64,000 nt of DNA from JAPPLB01 sp965218555. Its GTDB lineage: Bacteria > Acidobacteriota > Terriglobia > Bryobacterales > UBA6623. Below the pieces are notes generated by a model that saw only the letters and a list, made by a program, of their open reading frames with translations, did not search any database and had not been told where the DNA came from. Below are positions 42,773 to 51,875 of this stretch, one piece after another (the stretch's first letter is position 1; every line of letters begins with the position of its first letter). Location of the stretch: positions 1,550,001-1,614,000 of the forward strand of contig OZ244625.1 of assembly GCA_965218555.1 (NCBI GenBank), read 5' to 3'. A program made the position numbers and the translations under genes.

Positions 42773-44542
42773 CTATGATAATGCTTCTTGCCAACTCCAA
42801 TCCAGCTTTGAAGCGAAATTCCTCAACGCCGCCAAGCCTTGCTTGCAATCCGCATGGGTCTCGCCGAAAATCCCAGACCTGACGAACGGCGATGTGTTTC
42901 CTTCTGCTGAGAGTGATTCCTCCATCTCCAGAAGAATCGAATTGCCGTTCTCAAATCGGCATACGAAAGCACCAAGAGGTGCCCAGTATCTCTCTGAGGA
43001 CCGATCGGCTTTATGGTGGGCGTAGCTGAGCGCCATCAGTATTTCGAGCTTGTCGAAGAGCAAGGTGTAGCGATCGTTGTCGGGGATGATACGCGCGGCA
43101 TGTGGCCGCAATGCATCATGTATCCAGTCGTTCAGCGGCAAGCGACGTTTGTCCATGCCTTCTAGCATTTTCATTGCTCCGGCGGCACGGGAGCAGCTAG
43201 GTAGAAGTACCTCTATGGCGGGCAAATCCTTCTGCCGATGTTGTTCGCGAAGCGTGACGGAGAACATACGTTTGAGAAACGGAAGCTGATCCGCCTCGAC
43301 CGCACCGAGTCCCAACGCATAAAGCAGAAGCGTTGCGGGATATCGCTGCAACTCAAGCCACAGGACCGTGCCACTGCTCGATGTTCTTGAACCAAGACGC
43401 TGCAGCGCTCGTTGCCACACCGGATAGTGCTCCTCCTCTGCCCAAAAGCCTCCAATCGGAGCCATTGCCAGCAATGTCGAACAGGCTGCCTCGTAGCGGC
43501 GCACACGCGCGGTAACCGACTCACTGGTCGGAGTCGGGTCGCCTTGCACGGCGAAAGCCTCACCGGATGTCACCTCGGCAACTCGCTCAACTGTCTTATC
43601 GATAATATCTGACAGTTGAATCCGGTATCGGGGCTCGGGGAGGTAGCGCTTCAGACTTGCTACGGCGGCTTCGGTGGAAAGCGGGTGAGGTCTTGAAAAC
43701 TGCTCAATGGACTCAACGTGTTGCTGGACGGTCAGAAAAAATGAGTCAGCATTCTCGATACGAATCACCTGGGCTCCGCGATGGCTAATCAGTCGTTGGG
43801 CCTCATCTCCCGGCGCGCTCCGTGCCGCCCAGTAAGTCGAGAATCGCCGTGATGGCGCACGGTAGATCGCCTTGCGCAACGCGCCGTCCCACTCTGCGGA
43901 CCAGCCGCATACGATCAGGCCGAACTCATCGAAGATGCGATCCAAGAGCTGATCGAACTCGGGCGGATACGGATCGAGTTCAGCAGGAGTATTCCTGATG
44001 CGGGTGTCGAGGTAATCTCCGTGCACCTTGAAGACGCAGCATTGTGTGTGAATCAACGGGAGTGCGCCCTGAACTTGATCGGGGGAACTCAGAATCGTCG
44101 GTACAACCCCCTTATCGAAGAGGGCGGTTTCCACGAGACGATCAAAATTCGTGGTGAGGATGACTCTTATGAATCCCTCTGCGGCCAGCGCCGCAATGGC
44201 GCGGTGCGCCACCGTCGGCTGTTTTTCGCCTTCCTCGCGCTCTCGGTCGTTCGGTTCCCAATACCCACGGAGAAGCTGTTGTCGCTCGGCCGGCGTCTTG
44301 GCAAGTTCGTCGAGAAGGTCGGAGTAATCTGCGGCGCGTTCGAACTTCTTCCGATACCAAAGTTCCGGGTCGGGATCGCACGTTTCGCCGTAGAGTTTCG
44401 CCAACTTGCGAATCAAATCAAGCATCACTTCCCAACCGGTGGGAATCCTCGCGGCCCTGGACACCCCTGAGCCCACAAGAACAGCGTAGACGCCCCGATT
44501 GGCCTGAATCGAGAATGCCAGCGAGTGGACCGGATCAATCAC
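42773..44542 (-). CDS. SIR2-domain protein, likely NAD-consuming defence effector
   Basis: 589 residues. N-terminal SIR2 domain: VLVGSGVSRAARIPTGWE (NAD-binding, residues 22-38), ILTTNFDRLVE (~128-138, with the conserved Asn-x-Asp), FKVHGDYLD with the catalytic His (~174), and IVCGWSAEWD (~210-219). The C-terminal ~330 residues are helical and unassigned. Many large SIR2 proteins of this kind are NADases that kill or stall the cell upon phage infection; here that role is an inference from architecture and from the neighbouring ORF6N, TIR and Mod genes. The zinc-binding cysteines of deacetylase sirtuins are not seen, as usual in NADase forms. Confidence 0.75.
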   Translation of the reverse strand: MIDPVHSLAFSIQANRGVYAVLVGSGVSRAARIPTGWEVMLDLIRKLAKLYGETCDPDPELWYRKKFERAADYSDLLDELAKTPAERQQLLRGYWEPNDREREEGEKQPTVAHRAIAALAAEGFIRVILTTNFDRLVETALFDKGVVPTILSSPDQVQGALPLIHTQCCVFKVHGDYLDTRIRNTPAELDPYPPEFDQLLDRIFDEFGLIVCGWSAEWDGALRKAIYRAPSRRFSTYWAARSAPGDEAQRLISHRGAQVIRIENADSFFLTVQQHVESIEQFSRPHPLSTEAAVASLKRYLPEPRYRIQLSDIIDKTVERVAEVTSGEAFAVQGDPTPTSESVTARVRRYEAACSTLLAMAPIGGFWAEEEHYPVWQRALQRLGSRTSSSGTVLWLELQRYPATLLLYALGLGAVEADQLPFLKRMFSVTLREQHRQKDLPAIEVLLPSCSRAAGAMKMLEGMDKRRLPLNDWIHDALRPHAARIIPDNDRYTLLFDKLEILMALSYAHHKADRSSERYWAPLGAFVCRFENGNSILLEMEESLSAEGNTSPFVRSGIFGETHADCKQGLAALRNFASKLDWSWQEALS

Positions 44543-44631
44543 AGCGTTTCCATCTCCATTTATTTCGTGCGCAACCCGTCAGAGATGATCTTGGGCAGCA
44601 TCAGGCCTCAGCCTGATGGTACGGATGAACT

Positions 44632-45147
44632 CTAGTCTTCGTCGTCCGTCACCCGGAAGCCGATCGGGTGCTTTTTCGAGGGCTCGGGTGGCTCCAACAG
44701 ACCTTGGATGTGCTCGAAGAGAATACCGATCTCCTGATCGTGCTGGGCCACTTTGCGGGCCAGTTCCTCATTGCTCGCCAGCATCCGGCGGAGCCGGACG
44801 AAGGTACGCATGATCGCCACATTTACCTGTACGGCGATCTTGCTGCGAAGGACGCCTGAGAGCATCGCCACGCCTTGCTCCGTGAAGACGTAGGGGGCGT
44901 AGCGTCGCCCACCCCAACTTGAGATGCCAGTTTGGCTTCTCAAGTTGTCGAACTCTTCCTTGGTTAATTGAAAGGCGAAATCCTCCGGGAAGCGGTCGAG
45001 GTTGCGCTTCATGGCCCGAACCAGCGCTCCGGTCTCGACGTGATAGAGTTCGGCCAGTTCGGCATCGAGCATAACGCTTTCACCGCGGATTACGTAGATC
45101 AGCGCGGCGATGCGTTCGATCGGAATGACGCTCTTCTCCTTGGCCAT
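44632..45147 (-). CDS. ORF6N-domain DNA-binding protein
   Basis: 171 residues from the ATG at 45147 (MAKEKSVIPIERIAALIYVI); the frame runs upstream to 45354 without family sequence. The ORF6N domain is complete: MLDAELAELYHVETGALVRA, MKRNLDRFPEDFAFQLTKEE, YAPYVFTEQGVAMLSGVL. The C-terminus (LARKVAQHDQEIGILFEHIQ) is a short coiled coil. Such proteins are common on phages and plasmids and are thought to act in DNA binding or regulation. It lies 89 bases upstream of the SIR2 gene, in the same direction, and could regulate it. Confidence 0.85.
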   Translation of the reverse strand: MAKEKSVIPIERIAALIYVIRGESVMLDAELAELYHVETGALVRAMKRNLDRFPEDFAFQLTKEEFDNLRSQTGISSWGGRRYAPYVFTEQGVAMLSGVLRSKIAVQVNVAIMRTFVRLRRMLASNEELARKVAQHDQEIGILFEHIQGLLEPPEPSKKHPIGFRVTDDED

Positions 45148-45363
45148 TCGGTTACTTTGGCGAAGCGCCGAATCTCTGTCAAGGATGCGCGTCTCCGGCA
45201 ACGGCGAAAGTTTGGCCCGGATTGAAGACCTGCTTCGGGCTAAACACTGACACTCCATCCCCCCCGCAGCACACGGGTTCGCGACTGGGACCGGGCAGCG
45301 ACACGCACGCTTCCTCCTCTCCGTTACATTGGGGTTACGATAGCAACGGTGCAAAATCCAACG

Positions 45364-45520
45364 CTAAGGGTCGTCGCTTGGTGTCCTTAGTGGTCTCAGT
45401 GCGGCTCCGTGGAGGTTCTCGTCCAAGTCGAAGCGGTACCTCTCGTAGGGGTTGAGGTGGCCGTAGAGAGCTGGCGATAGGTGGCTCAGGGCGAGGTCCC
45501 CAGCCAGGACTTCTTCGGTC
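45364..45520 (-). pseudogene. Tn3-family transposase, C-terminal relic
   Basis: The frame EEVLAGDLALSHLSPALYGH then LNPYERYRFDLDENLHGA and LRPLR before TAG matches the extreme C-terminus of Tn3-family transposases (typically ...HLSPARYEHINPYGKYRFD...). Nothing else of the ~1000-residue protein remains. The rest of the 45148-45632 gap shows no gene. Confidence 0.6.
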
Positions 45521-45632
45521 CGCGGCGATGGACCGGCGGTTTCACCCGGCCATTATGTACGATTCCATCGGTCGATCAAATCAGGCACTCTGGTGCTCAC
45601 AGAAACCCCCAAAACGTTGCCCTCGATGCGGG

Positions 45633-47006
45633 CTAGGCCCCCAACTTGGCGATGAGAAGGTCCGCAATTTTCTCGATGTCATAATCCTTGAGAGACAAAT
45701 AGCCGATGGTAGGCTGCATTCCAGGCAGCTCAACGTCTTCCACCTTGATCGGGAGGATATACTCCTGTCCTTTGGATTCGATCAGCCGCGACACAGCGCT
45801 TCGGCGCTCATGGTTAGTCCAGTCACGTTCGACGTATTGCTTCGACACCAAGATCACACAGAAGCGCGATTTCTTACGGAACACGTCCTCAAAGAACACC
45901 GCTAGGTCTTTGCCCCAAAGTTGCTCCGGAAAGAACCGGTCATAGAAGACCTCGTACCCGGCGGCTCGCACGCGCACGGCAAGGGATTTCGCCAACTCAC
46001 GCTCTGCGCCCGCGAACGACACTGCTACGTCGAAAGGACCTATTGTGGCTTCTGGAACGGTCGGACCACCGCTCAGTCGTGTCGATGAAGAGCCAGCCGG
46101 ACGCCCTACCGCCGGCGCGCGCGCCCCTCGTCGGCGCACACCGCGTGCTTGCTTCGGAGGCTGAATGGCCTCGGGCGGCACGTTGGTTTGAACACTCGGC
46201 AGCACGCCAAACCCGAACGAATTCACCACGGCCTCTGCTTTCAGAAGGTTGGCGATGCCCTTCGAGAACTTCGTCTCGTGCGCGCCAAACCACTTGTGAG
46301 CGATTTCTGCAGGCCCGTTGAATCCGTAGTCGTGGCCAGGGATAAAGTGAAGGAATCGCCACTGGCATGCCTCGAAATCTGCTTCAGGACACTCGGCGAA
46401 TGTACGCAGCCCGAGAAACTCCATTACCGAGCTGACCTCGTTCGATAGCGGAAGGTGCTTTGGGATGTAGTGTGTCGTCCATCCCTTACGGCCATCACCG
46501 CTATCGATCCATGTGAACACGAATCTGAAGCTCTCGTCTTCAGACTCTTTCATCGACTCGGTTATCGACGCATTGTGCCCGTCCCCTTGCGGGCGAGACA
46601 GCATCTCCTGCGGCAGGTAGCCCATGCCACTCGTGCTAAAGAGTTTGTGCGCCACGAAGAACCCGCACTCCAGCAAGGCGTCGCAGCCCTTGCGCAGCGT
46701 TTCGGTAGCGGTCGCGATCGCCGTTGCGAATCCACGGACATCGAATCCTTCCGGCACGCCGCGAGCGAGACACTTCTTGCGTTCGACGAACGCGCAGTCA
46801 CCGACGCTAAATCCGAGGCGCTCGAGAAGGTGTGCGGACATGAATTGACCAGACAGGTTGAACATGGTCGGCTCCGCATGTAGCGAGAACGTGATGTCGG
46901 TCTTGCTCCGCTGCAGACGCACGAGGACCAGATTCAAGCCGCTGGCACCGTGCCTGTCCACTACCTCTGTCCGGAGCGCCTCGTGAAGAGCTGCCCTATT
47001 CGCCAT
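45633..47006 (-). CDS. TIR-domain protein with a novel N-terminal region
   Basis: 457 residues from the ATG at 47006, preceded by AAGGAG; the open frame to 47123 is not used. C-terminal TIR domain at ~323-457: FDVAVSFAGAERELAKSLAV, YDRFFPEQLWGKDLAVFFED, RFCVILVSKQYVERDW and NHERRSAVSRLIESKGQEYI, with the likely catalytic Glu in DWTNHERR (~400). A Pro/Arg-rich linker (~280-320) joins it to ~275 N-terminal residues that I cannot assign (MFNLSGQFMSAHLLERLGFS, GMGYLPQEMLSRP, WRFLHFIPGHDYGF). Bacterial TIR domains are often NADases in anti-phage systems. The neighbours (SIR2, Mod) fit a defence role. Confidence 0.75.
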   Translation of the reverse strand: MANRAALHEALRTEVVDRHGASGLNLVLVRLQRSKTDITFSLHAEPTMFNLSGQFMSAHLLERLGFSVGDCAFVERKKCLARGVPEGFDVRGFATAIATATETLRKGCDALLECGFFVAHKLFSTSGMGYLPQEMLSRPQGDGHNASITESMKESEDESFRFVFTWIDSGDGRKGWTTHYIPKHLPLSNEVSSVMEFLGLRTFAECPEADFEACQWRFLHFIPGHDYGFNGPAEIAHKWFGAHETKFSKGIANLLKAEAVVNSFGFGVLPSVQTNVPPEAIQPPKQARGVRRRGARAPAVGRPAGSSSTRLSGGPTVPEATIGPFDVAVSFAGAERELAKSLAVRVRAAGYEVFYDRFFPEQLWGKDLAVFFEDVFRKKSRFCVILVSKQYVERDWTNHERRSAVSRLIESKGQEYILPIKVEDVELPGMQPTIGYLSLKDYDIEKIADLLIAKLGA

Positions 47007-47141
47007 TAATGAACATTCTCCTTCTGTCGCGAAGCTTCCTCGCCCAGAGAAAGCGCTGGGACTATCGTTCCAAAGCCAGCCGAGCCTACCCCTTCGCCGC
47101 CACCTACAAATTGGAAGGTGCACCCCGGGGAGAGAGGCTCT

Positions 47142-47159
47142 CTGACCCTTTGGGGTCAG
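47142..47159. terminator. Hairpin downstream of IS481
   Basis: CTGACCC-TTTG-GGGTCAG, a 7-bp perfect stem just outside the left end of IS481, with a second small stem (GAGAG/CTCTC) next to it. No T tract. It may limit read-through from the transposase towards the TIR gene. Confidence 0.3.
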
Positions 47160-47180
47160 TCCACGTCAGTTATCCAGTTG

Positions 47181-48131
47181 CTAGCTGTGGAACCTCAACA
47201 GGTTGTCCCCGGTCAGACCGATTCGACTGATGGGCGGGTTGGCTTTAAGACTAGCGTGTGGGCGGTGCCAATTGTAGTGGTGGAGCCAGTGTCTGAGGTG
47301 TTGGGCACGCTGGGTGGAGGTGTGATAGGTGTGGGCGTAGGCCCACTCGCGTAGCGCGGTCTGGATGAAGCGTTCGGCTTTGCCGTTGGTAGGAGGGGTG
47401 AAGGGCCGGGTGAAGCGATGGCGTAGGCCGCGTTGGACACAGCGTGCATGGAAGGCCCTGGAACGGTAACACCCGCCGTTGTCAGTGAGCACGCGGCGGA
47501 CGCGGATGCCGAGGCGGTGGTAGTAGTCGAGGGCGGCGCTGAGGAAGGCCGTCGCCGAGGCGGCGGTTTGGTCGGGGTAGAGCTGAGAGAAGGCGAGGCG
47601 GGAGTGGTCGTCGACGCAGACATGAAGGTATTCCCAGCCGGCGCCGGGGCTGGAGTGGCCCCGGTCCCCGGTGACGCGGTGACCGGGGCGGCGAAAGCGG
47701 CCGAGTTTCTTGATATCAAGGTGCAGCAGGTCGCCCGGGTGCGGGTGTTCGTAACGCCGGACGGGCGGCGGCGGGTCGAGGGCACTAAGGCGAGCAAGCC
47801 CCTGGCGGCGGAGGACTCGACTGACGGTAGCGGGCGCCACCCCGACAGTGGCGGCGATCTGGGCGCCGGTCCAGCGCAGCCGGCGCAAGGTGGTGATGCG
47901 ATTGATGACAGCGGCCGGTATCGTCCGTGGCGAGCGGTGCGGACGCGAGCTGCGGTCGAGCAAGCCGTCGGCGCCCTCAGCCCGATAGCGGGCTACCCAC
48001 TTGCGCACCGTGCGTGCGCAGACCCCGAAGGCGCTGGCCACCGCCTTCGGGGTCTGGCCCTGGTCGAGAATCCGCCGGACAACAGCGGCTCGACTCTTCG
48101 GGGTCAACTTGGCATTCTGATGGATGTTCAC
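47181..48131 (-). CDS. IS481-family transposase
   Basis: 316 residues. N-terminal helix-turn-helix (LTPKSRAAVVRRILDQGQTP, AVASAFGVCARTVRKWVARY) then an rve-type DDE integrase core: Asp in LLHLDIKKLGRFRRPGH, Asp in VRRVLTDNGGCYRSRAFH, Glu in TNGKAERFIQTALREWAY. Ends with INRPHASLK-type WHRPHASLKANPPISRIGL. All catalytic residues are present. The TAG stop lies in the duplicated CTAG target, outside the element proper, so the host site supplies the stop codon. Confidence 0.9.
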   Translation of the reverse strand: MNIHQNAKLTPKSRAAVVRRILDQGQTPKAVASAFGVCARTVRKWVARYRAEGADGLLDRSSRPHRSPRTIPAAVINRITTLRRLRWTGAQIAATVGVAPATVSRVLRRQGLARLSALDPPPPVRRYEHPHPGDLLHLDIKKLGRFRRPGHRVTGDRGHSSPGAGWEYLHVCVDDHSRLAFSQLYPDQTAASATAFLSAALDYYHRLGIRVRRVLTDNGGCYRSRAFHARCVQRGLRHRFTRPFTPPTNGKAERFIQTALREWAYAHTYHTSTQRAQHLRHWLHHYNWHRPHASLKANPPISRIGLTGDNLLRFHS

Positions 48132-48216
48132 TCGGTCCTCCTTCCGGGAAACCGTTTGCTTGACACCTTCAGTTTCCTCGGTCGGGACCGAGTGAACAAC
48201 CTATTGAAAGATCACA
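47185..48216 (-). mobile_element. IS481-family element, complete, at an NCTAGN target
   Basis: Ends CTGTGGAACCTCAACAGG (left) and TGTGATCTTTCAATAGG (right, minus strand) form imperfect inverted repeats. Both sides carry the tetramer CTAG (47181-47184 and 48218-48221) within GCTAGC and GCTAGG, which fits the NCTAGN target known for IS481 in Bordetella. The transposase is intact. Confidence 0.8.
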
Positions 48217-48274
48217 GCTAGGTTCTAAGAACCGCTCTTACGGAGTGACCCCAATGTCAGCGGCTCTGCCCTCA

Positions 48275-50249
48275 TCATATTTCAAACACCTTCAGCACCT
48301 CGTCGCCGTAATGGTTGATGACCTTCACAGCGAACTTGCCCGTTTCGGGATTGTCGAACGGCCGGCTCACCGTGCTGTACAGGCTGCTCCAGGCGGCTTC
48401 GTCGATCTCTGCCCGTAGCGTCCGTTTGAGATTGTCATACGGTCCTTTGGCCCCCGTGAAGTAGGCATGGCGTACGAAGAAGCTCTCTCCGTTGTAATTG
48501 CTGTCGATGAACCAGCAGGCGATGTCGTCGGTGGAGGCGCTGCGGATCTGACCGGTGGTCGGGTCGTACACGTCCATTCCCTTGATCTCGACCATGATCT
48601 GCCCGTTCTTCCACTTCTCGATCTCCACGTCAGGCTCCCCGAAGACCATGAACAGGTTGCCCGCGCCGGTCTTCTTGAGTAGTTCATCGCCCATCACCAG
48701 GTCGGGGTTCATCTTGGCGGGCAGGACGGTCAGGTTGCCGTAGCGTTTCACCTCTTCGGAGACGTGCGGGTCGAAGGCGAAGCCGCATATAACAAGCATG
48801 TCAAAGCCTACGCCCTGCACGGCTTCCTTGGCGGCTTCCTTCACTTGGTGAGGACCGACCGTGCCGTGCTCGGGGCCGATGGAGACAGCCACACGGCGGG
48901 CTCTATCTTCAGCGTCGGTGTATTCGCCTACTGCGTTCAGCCACGCTCCGGCGTAGGGATCGAGCCGGTCGAATCTGAGCCGTTCGCTCTTGCGGGTGTT
49001 CTGCACGCCCGCCTTTTTCAGGTTGTCCAGGACCATGGCGGCGAAGTCCTGCTGCCTGTGGCCTTCCTGCTCGCTGACCGCCCCATCCTGATTCTCGTCG
49101 GCCGTGGAGAGTACGCGATGCGGTGAAAGACTTTCCACCGAGAACGGCCCGCATACCCGGACGCGCTTTTTGTCCTCGTAAGGTTTATCGTAGAGCGTTT
49201 CGATCTCGGCATGGCGGGCAATGGCAGCATCGATCTGCTCGCGCGTCATGCCTTTCTTGATGTTCGGGTTGTTGGCGATCGATTTGAGCGTGATGTGCGG
49301 GATGCGCTTGTAGACAAAGCCCTTGCGGATGTCGCTGGCGGTCTTGTATTCAGGCGGGATTTTGCCAGTCAGTTCCGATTCCTTCTTGATGCCTTCGGGC
49401 GAGTCGGCCAGCAGGTAGTAGGGATACTTGGCAGCCATCAGCCGTGTGCGCGCCAGAGCCAGGGCGACGCGGCTGGTATCGCAGGTAATCCATCGGCGTC
49501 CCCACTGTTCGGCGACGTAGGCGGTGGTGCCGCTGCCGCAGGTCGGGTCAAGCACTAGGTCGCCGGGGTCGGTGGTCATGAGCAGACAACGCTCAATCAA
49601 CCGTGTCGCCGACTGAACAACGTAAATCGGGTTACTGGCTCCCCACATGTCTGCCCAGAGATTTGTGATAATTACTGCTGGAAAATCGTCAGCAAATCGT
49701 ACATAACCCAAAGATTTTCTATTTGAGCTAATACGCTGGGCAATTTTTAGGCGTTCGATTCCTTCACGGTTCGTTTTCCATTCTCCAGAGGTGGGAAGAT
49801 ATTCCTGCCCCTCAAACTCAATGGGAAAATACCCTGAACGACTCTCGCGAATCCGGGGGCTTGTCAAAATTTGGTTCAACCATAGGCGGGAACCGTCACC
49901 ATTCTTGATATTTCGCAGATCATCTACCGTCGCCTTCCGCCGATCTCCTTTTATGGATTCGATGTTCTGGTACCCCGAAGCGTACGCTTCCTCTAGTGTG
50001 CGTTCCAAAAAAAGCGGACGAAACTTGCATAGATTCTTATCTCTGGCGTACCAGTGGATGAAGTCAATTGTTCCTGAAAGAAAATCTCCAGTGGTACCAC
50101 CTGTTTTGCGCACGCTAATGCTGCTGACAAAATTCTCACTCCCGAAAACCTCATCCATCACATTCCGCACCAGATGCACGTTCTCATCGCCAATCTGCAC
50201 GAAGATGCTTCCTGTCTCGGTGAGCAAATCGCGGGCCACAACCAGCCGA
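48275..50249 (-). pseudogene. Type III restriction Mod (DNA methyltransferase), 5' end lost to IS21
   Basis: The remaining 654 codons from the GTG at 50239 (MARDLLTETGSIFVQIGDEN, VHLVRNVMDEVFGSENFVSS) match the part of Mod proteins after the catalytic DPPY motif; that motif and the first ~150-200 residues are missing. Native coding can be read to 50249 (RLVVARDLL), where the IS21 end begins. Motif I, VLDPTCGSGTTAYVAEQWG, is present at ~229. The C-terminal ~350 residues include the recognition region and VEIKGMDVYDPTTGQI. Without the catalytic motif it cannot methylate. The Res partner, usually downstream of mod, is absent: the next minus-strand gene is the IS481 transposase. Confidence 0.8.
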
Positions 50250-50375
50250 TGTAAGCGCCGGAGCGAAAATAGACCACAGGGCGGCCGTTTGAGGCCGCTG
50301 GTGGCGGAGCAAAACTAGACCGCCCGCCAGCATTTCATAAAACATTTTTGGGGTGTTTTGTGTGATGCAGGAGGG

Positions 50376-51875
50376 ATGTACTCTGTGGAGCTGTACGCAC
50401 GCGTTCGCCGAGCGGTCTTTGTCGAAGGGGTCAGCGAGAGAGAAGCGGCGCAGCGCTTCGGGCTGGCGCGCGAGACCGTGCGCAAGATGCTGCGCTACGC
50501 CGCGCCGCCGGGCTATCGGCGGCAGAAGCCGATTCGACGCCCGAAGCTCGACGCCTACACGCCGATCAGCGACCAGATCCTGGAGACGGACCTAGCGCTG
50601 CCGAAGAAGCAACGGCACACGGCGAAACGTATCTTCGAACGACTCCGAGACGAGCACGACTTCGCGGGCGGCTACACCATCATCAAAGACTACGTGCGGC
50701 TGAAGCGGACCTCGCAGCGCGAGATGTTCGTGCCGCTGACGCATCCGCCGGGGCACGCCCAGGCGGACTTCGGCGAGGCGCAAGTGGAGATCGGCGGGGT
50801 GCTGGCGAAGGCGCACTACTTCGTCATCGATCTACCCCACAGCGACGAGAGTTACGTGCGGGCATTTCCGGCCGAGACGACGGAAGCTTTCTTGGAGGGG
50901 CACGTCGAGGCGTTTCGCTACTGGGGTGGCGTGCCGCGACGGATTCTCTACGACAACACAACGCTGGCGGTGGCGCGGATCCTAGGCGACGGGACGCGGC
51001 AGAAGACGCAGGCGTTCTCGGAGCTGCAGTCGCACTACTTGTTCGCAGAGCGTTTTGGGAGGCCGGGCAAGGGAAACGACAAGGGGAAGGTTGAGAACCT
51101 TGTGAAGGTCGCCCGACGGAGCTTCTTCGTACCGCGGCCCCGGTTCCCCAGTTGGGCAGCGTTGAACGTATGGCTGGAAGAGCAGTGCCGCAAGAGGCGA
51201 GAGCGCCGGCAACGCGGGCATCGAGAGAAGATCGGAGAGCGCTTCGAGCGTGATCGACAAGCGCTGTTAGCGCTGCCGGCAGCGGCGTATGAGGCCTGCG
51301 AGACACGTCCTGGGAGAGTGACGTCGTTGTCGCTGGTGCGCTACCACACCAACGACTACTCGGTGCCGACCAAGTACGGACACCGCCAAGTGCTCATCAA
51401 GGGCTATGTGGACAAAGTCGTCATCTGCGCCGGCAGCGAGGAGATCGCACGGCATCGGCGCAGCTATGGGCGTGAGGGGCTGATCTTTCACCCGCTGCAC
51501 TATCTGGCCCTACTGGAGCGCAAGACCGGAGCACTCGAGCAAGCAGCGCCGCTGGAAGGCTGGCAGTTGCCCGAGGAGTTTGCTGGACTGCGCCGGCTGC
51601 TCGAAGCGCGGCTCGGCAAGGCTGGAGCTCGAGAGTATGTCCAGGTACTGCGTCTGCTCGAGGACGTTCCGCTCGAAGAAGTCCGTGCTGCCGTAGGGGA
51701 CGCCTTACGGCTCGGCGCGATCTCTTTCGATGCCGTCAAGCATCTCGTGCTGTGTCGCATCGAACAGCGCCCACCCCGGCTGGAACTTGAGAATTATCCC
51801 CATCTGCCCACGGCGCGGGTGGCGAGGACCGCAGCGGCGGACTATCTGGCGCTGGTGGACGCGGGAGCCGAGTGA
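50376..51875 (+). CDS. istA: IS21-family transposase IstA
   Basis: 499 residues from the ATG at 50376 (MYSVELYARVRRAVFVEGVS); a TTG at 50358 is in frame but the family starts here. Helix-turn-helix SEREAAQRFGLARETVRKML, then the DDE integrase core: Asp in GHAQADFGEAQVEIGG, Asp in RRILYDNTTLAVARIL, Glu in KGNDKGKVENLVKVARR. The C-terminal region (HTNDYSVPTKYGHRQVLIKG) is the usual IstA beta-barrel part. Overlaps istB by 4 bases. Confidence 0.92.
   Translation: MYSVELYARVRRAVFVEGVSEREAAQRFGLARETVRKMLRYAAPPGYRRQKPIRRPKLDAYTPISDQILETDLALPKKQRHTAKRIFERLRDEHDFAGGYTIIKDYVRLKRTSQREMFVPLTHPPGHAQADFGEAQVEIGGVLAKAHYFVIDLPHSDESYVRAFPAETTEAFLEGHVEAFRYWGGVPRRILYDNTTLAVARILGDGTRQKTQAFSELQSHYLFAERFGRPGKGNDKGKVENLVKVARRSFFVPRPRFPSWAALNVWLEEQCRKRRERRQRGHREKIGERFERDRQALLALPAAAYEACETRPGRVTSLSLVRYHTNDYSVPTKYGHRQVLIKGYVDKVVICAGSEEIARHRRSYGREGLIFHPLHYLALLERKTGALEQAAPLEGWQLPEEFAGLRRLLEARLGKAGAREYVQVLRLLEDVPLEEVRAAVGDALRLGAISFDAVKHLVLCRIEQRPPRLELENYPHLPTARVARTAAADYLALVDAGAE

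Noticed and set aside
47433..48221. 262-codon plus-strand frame in the IS481 region
   Set aside because: Antisense shadow of the IS481 transposase, which has all DDE residues.
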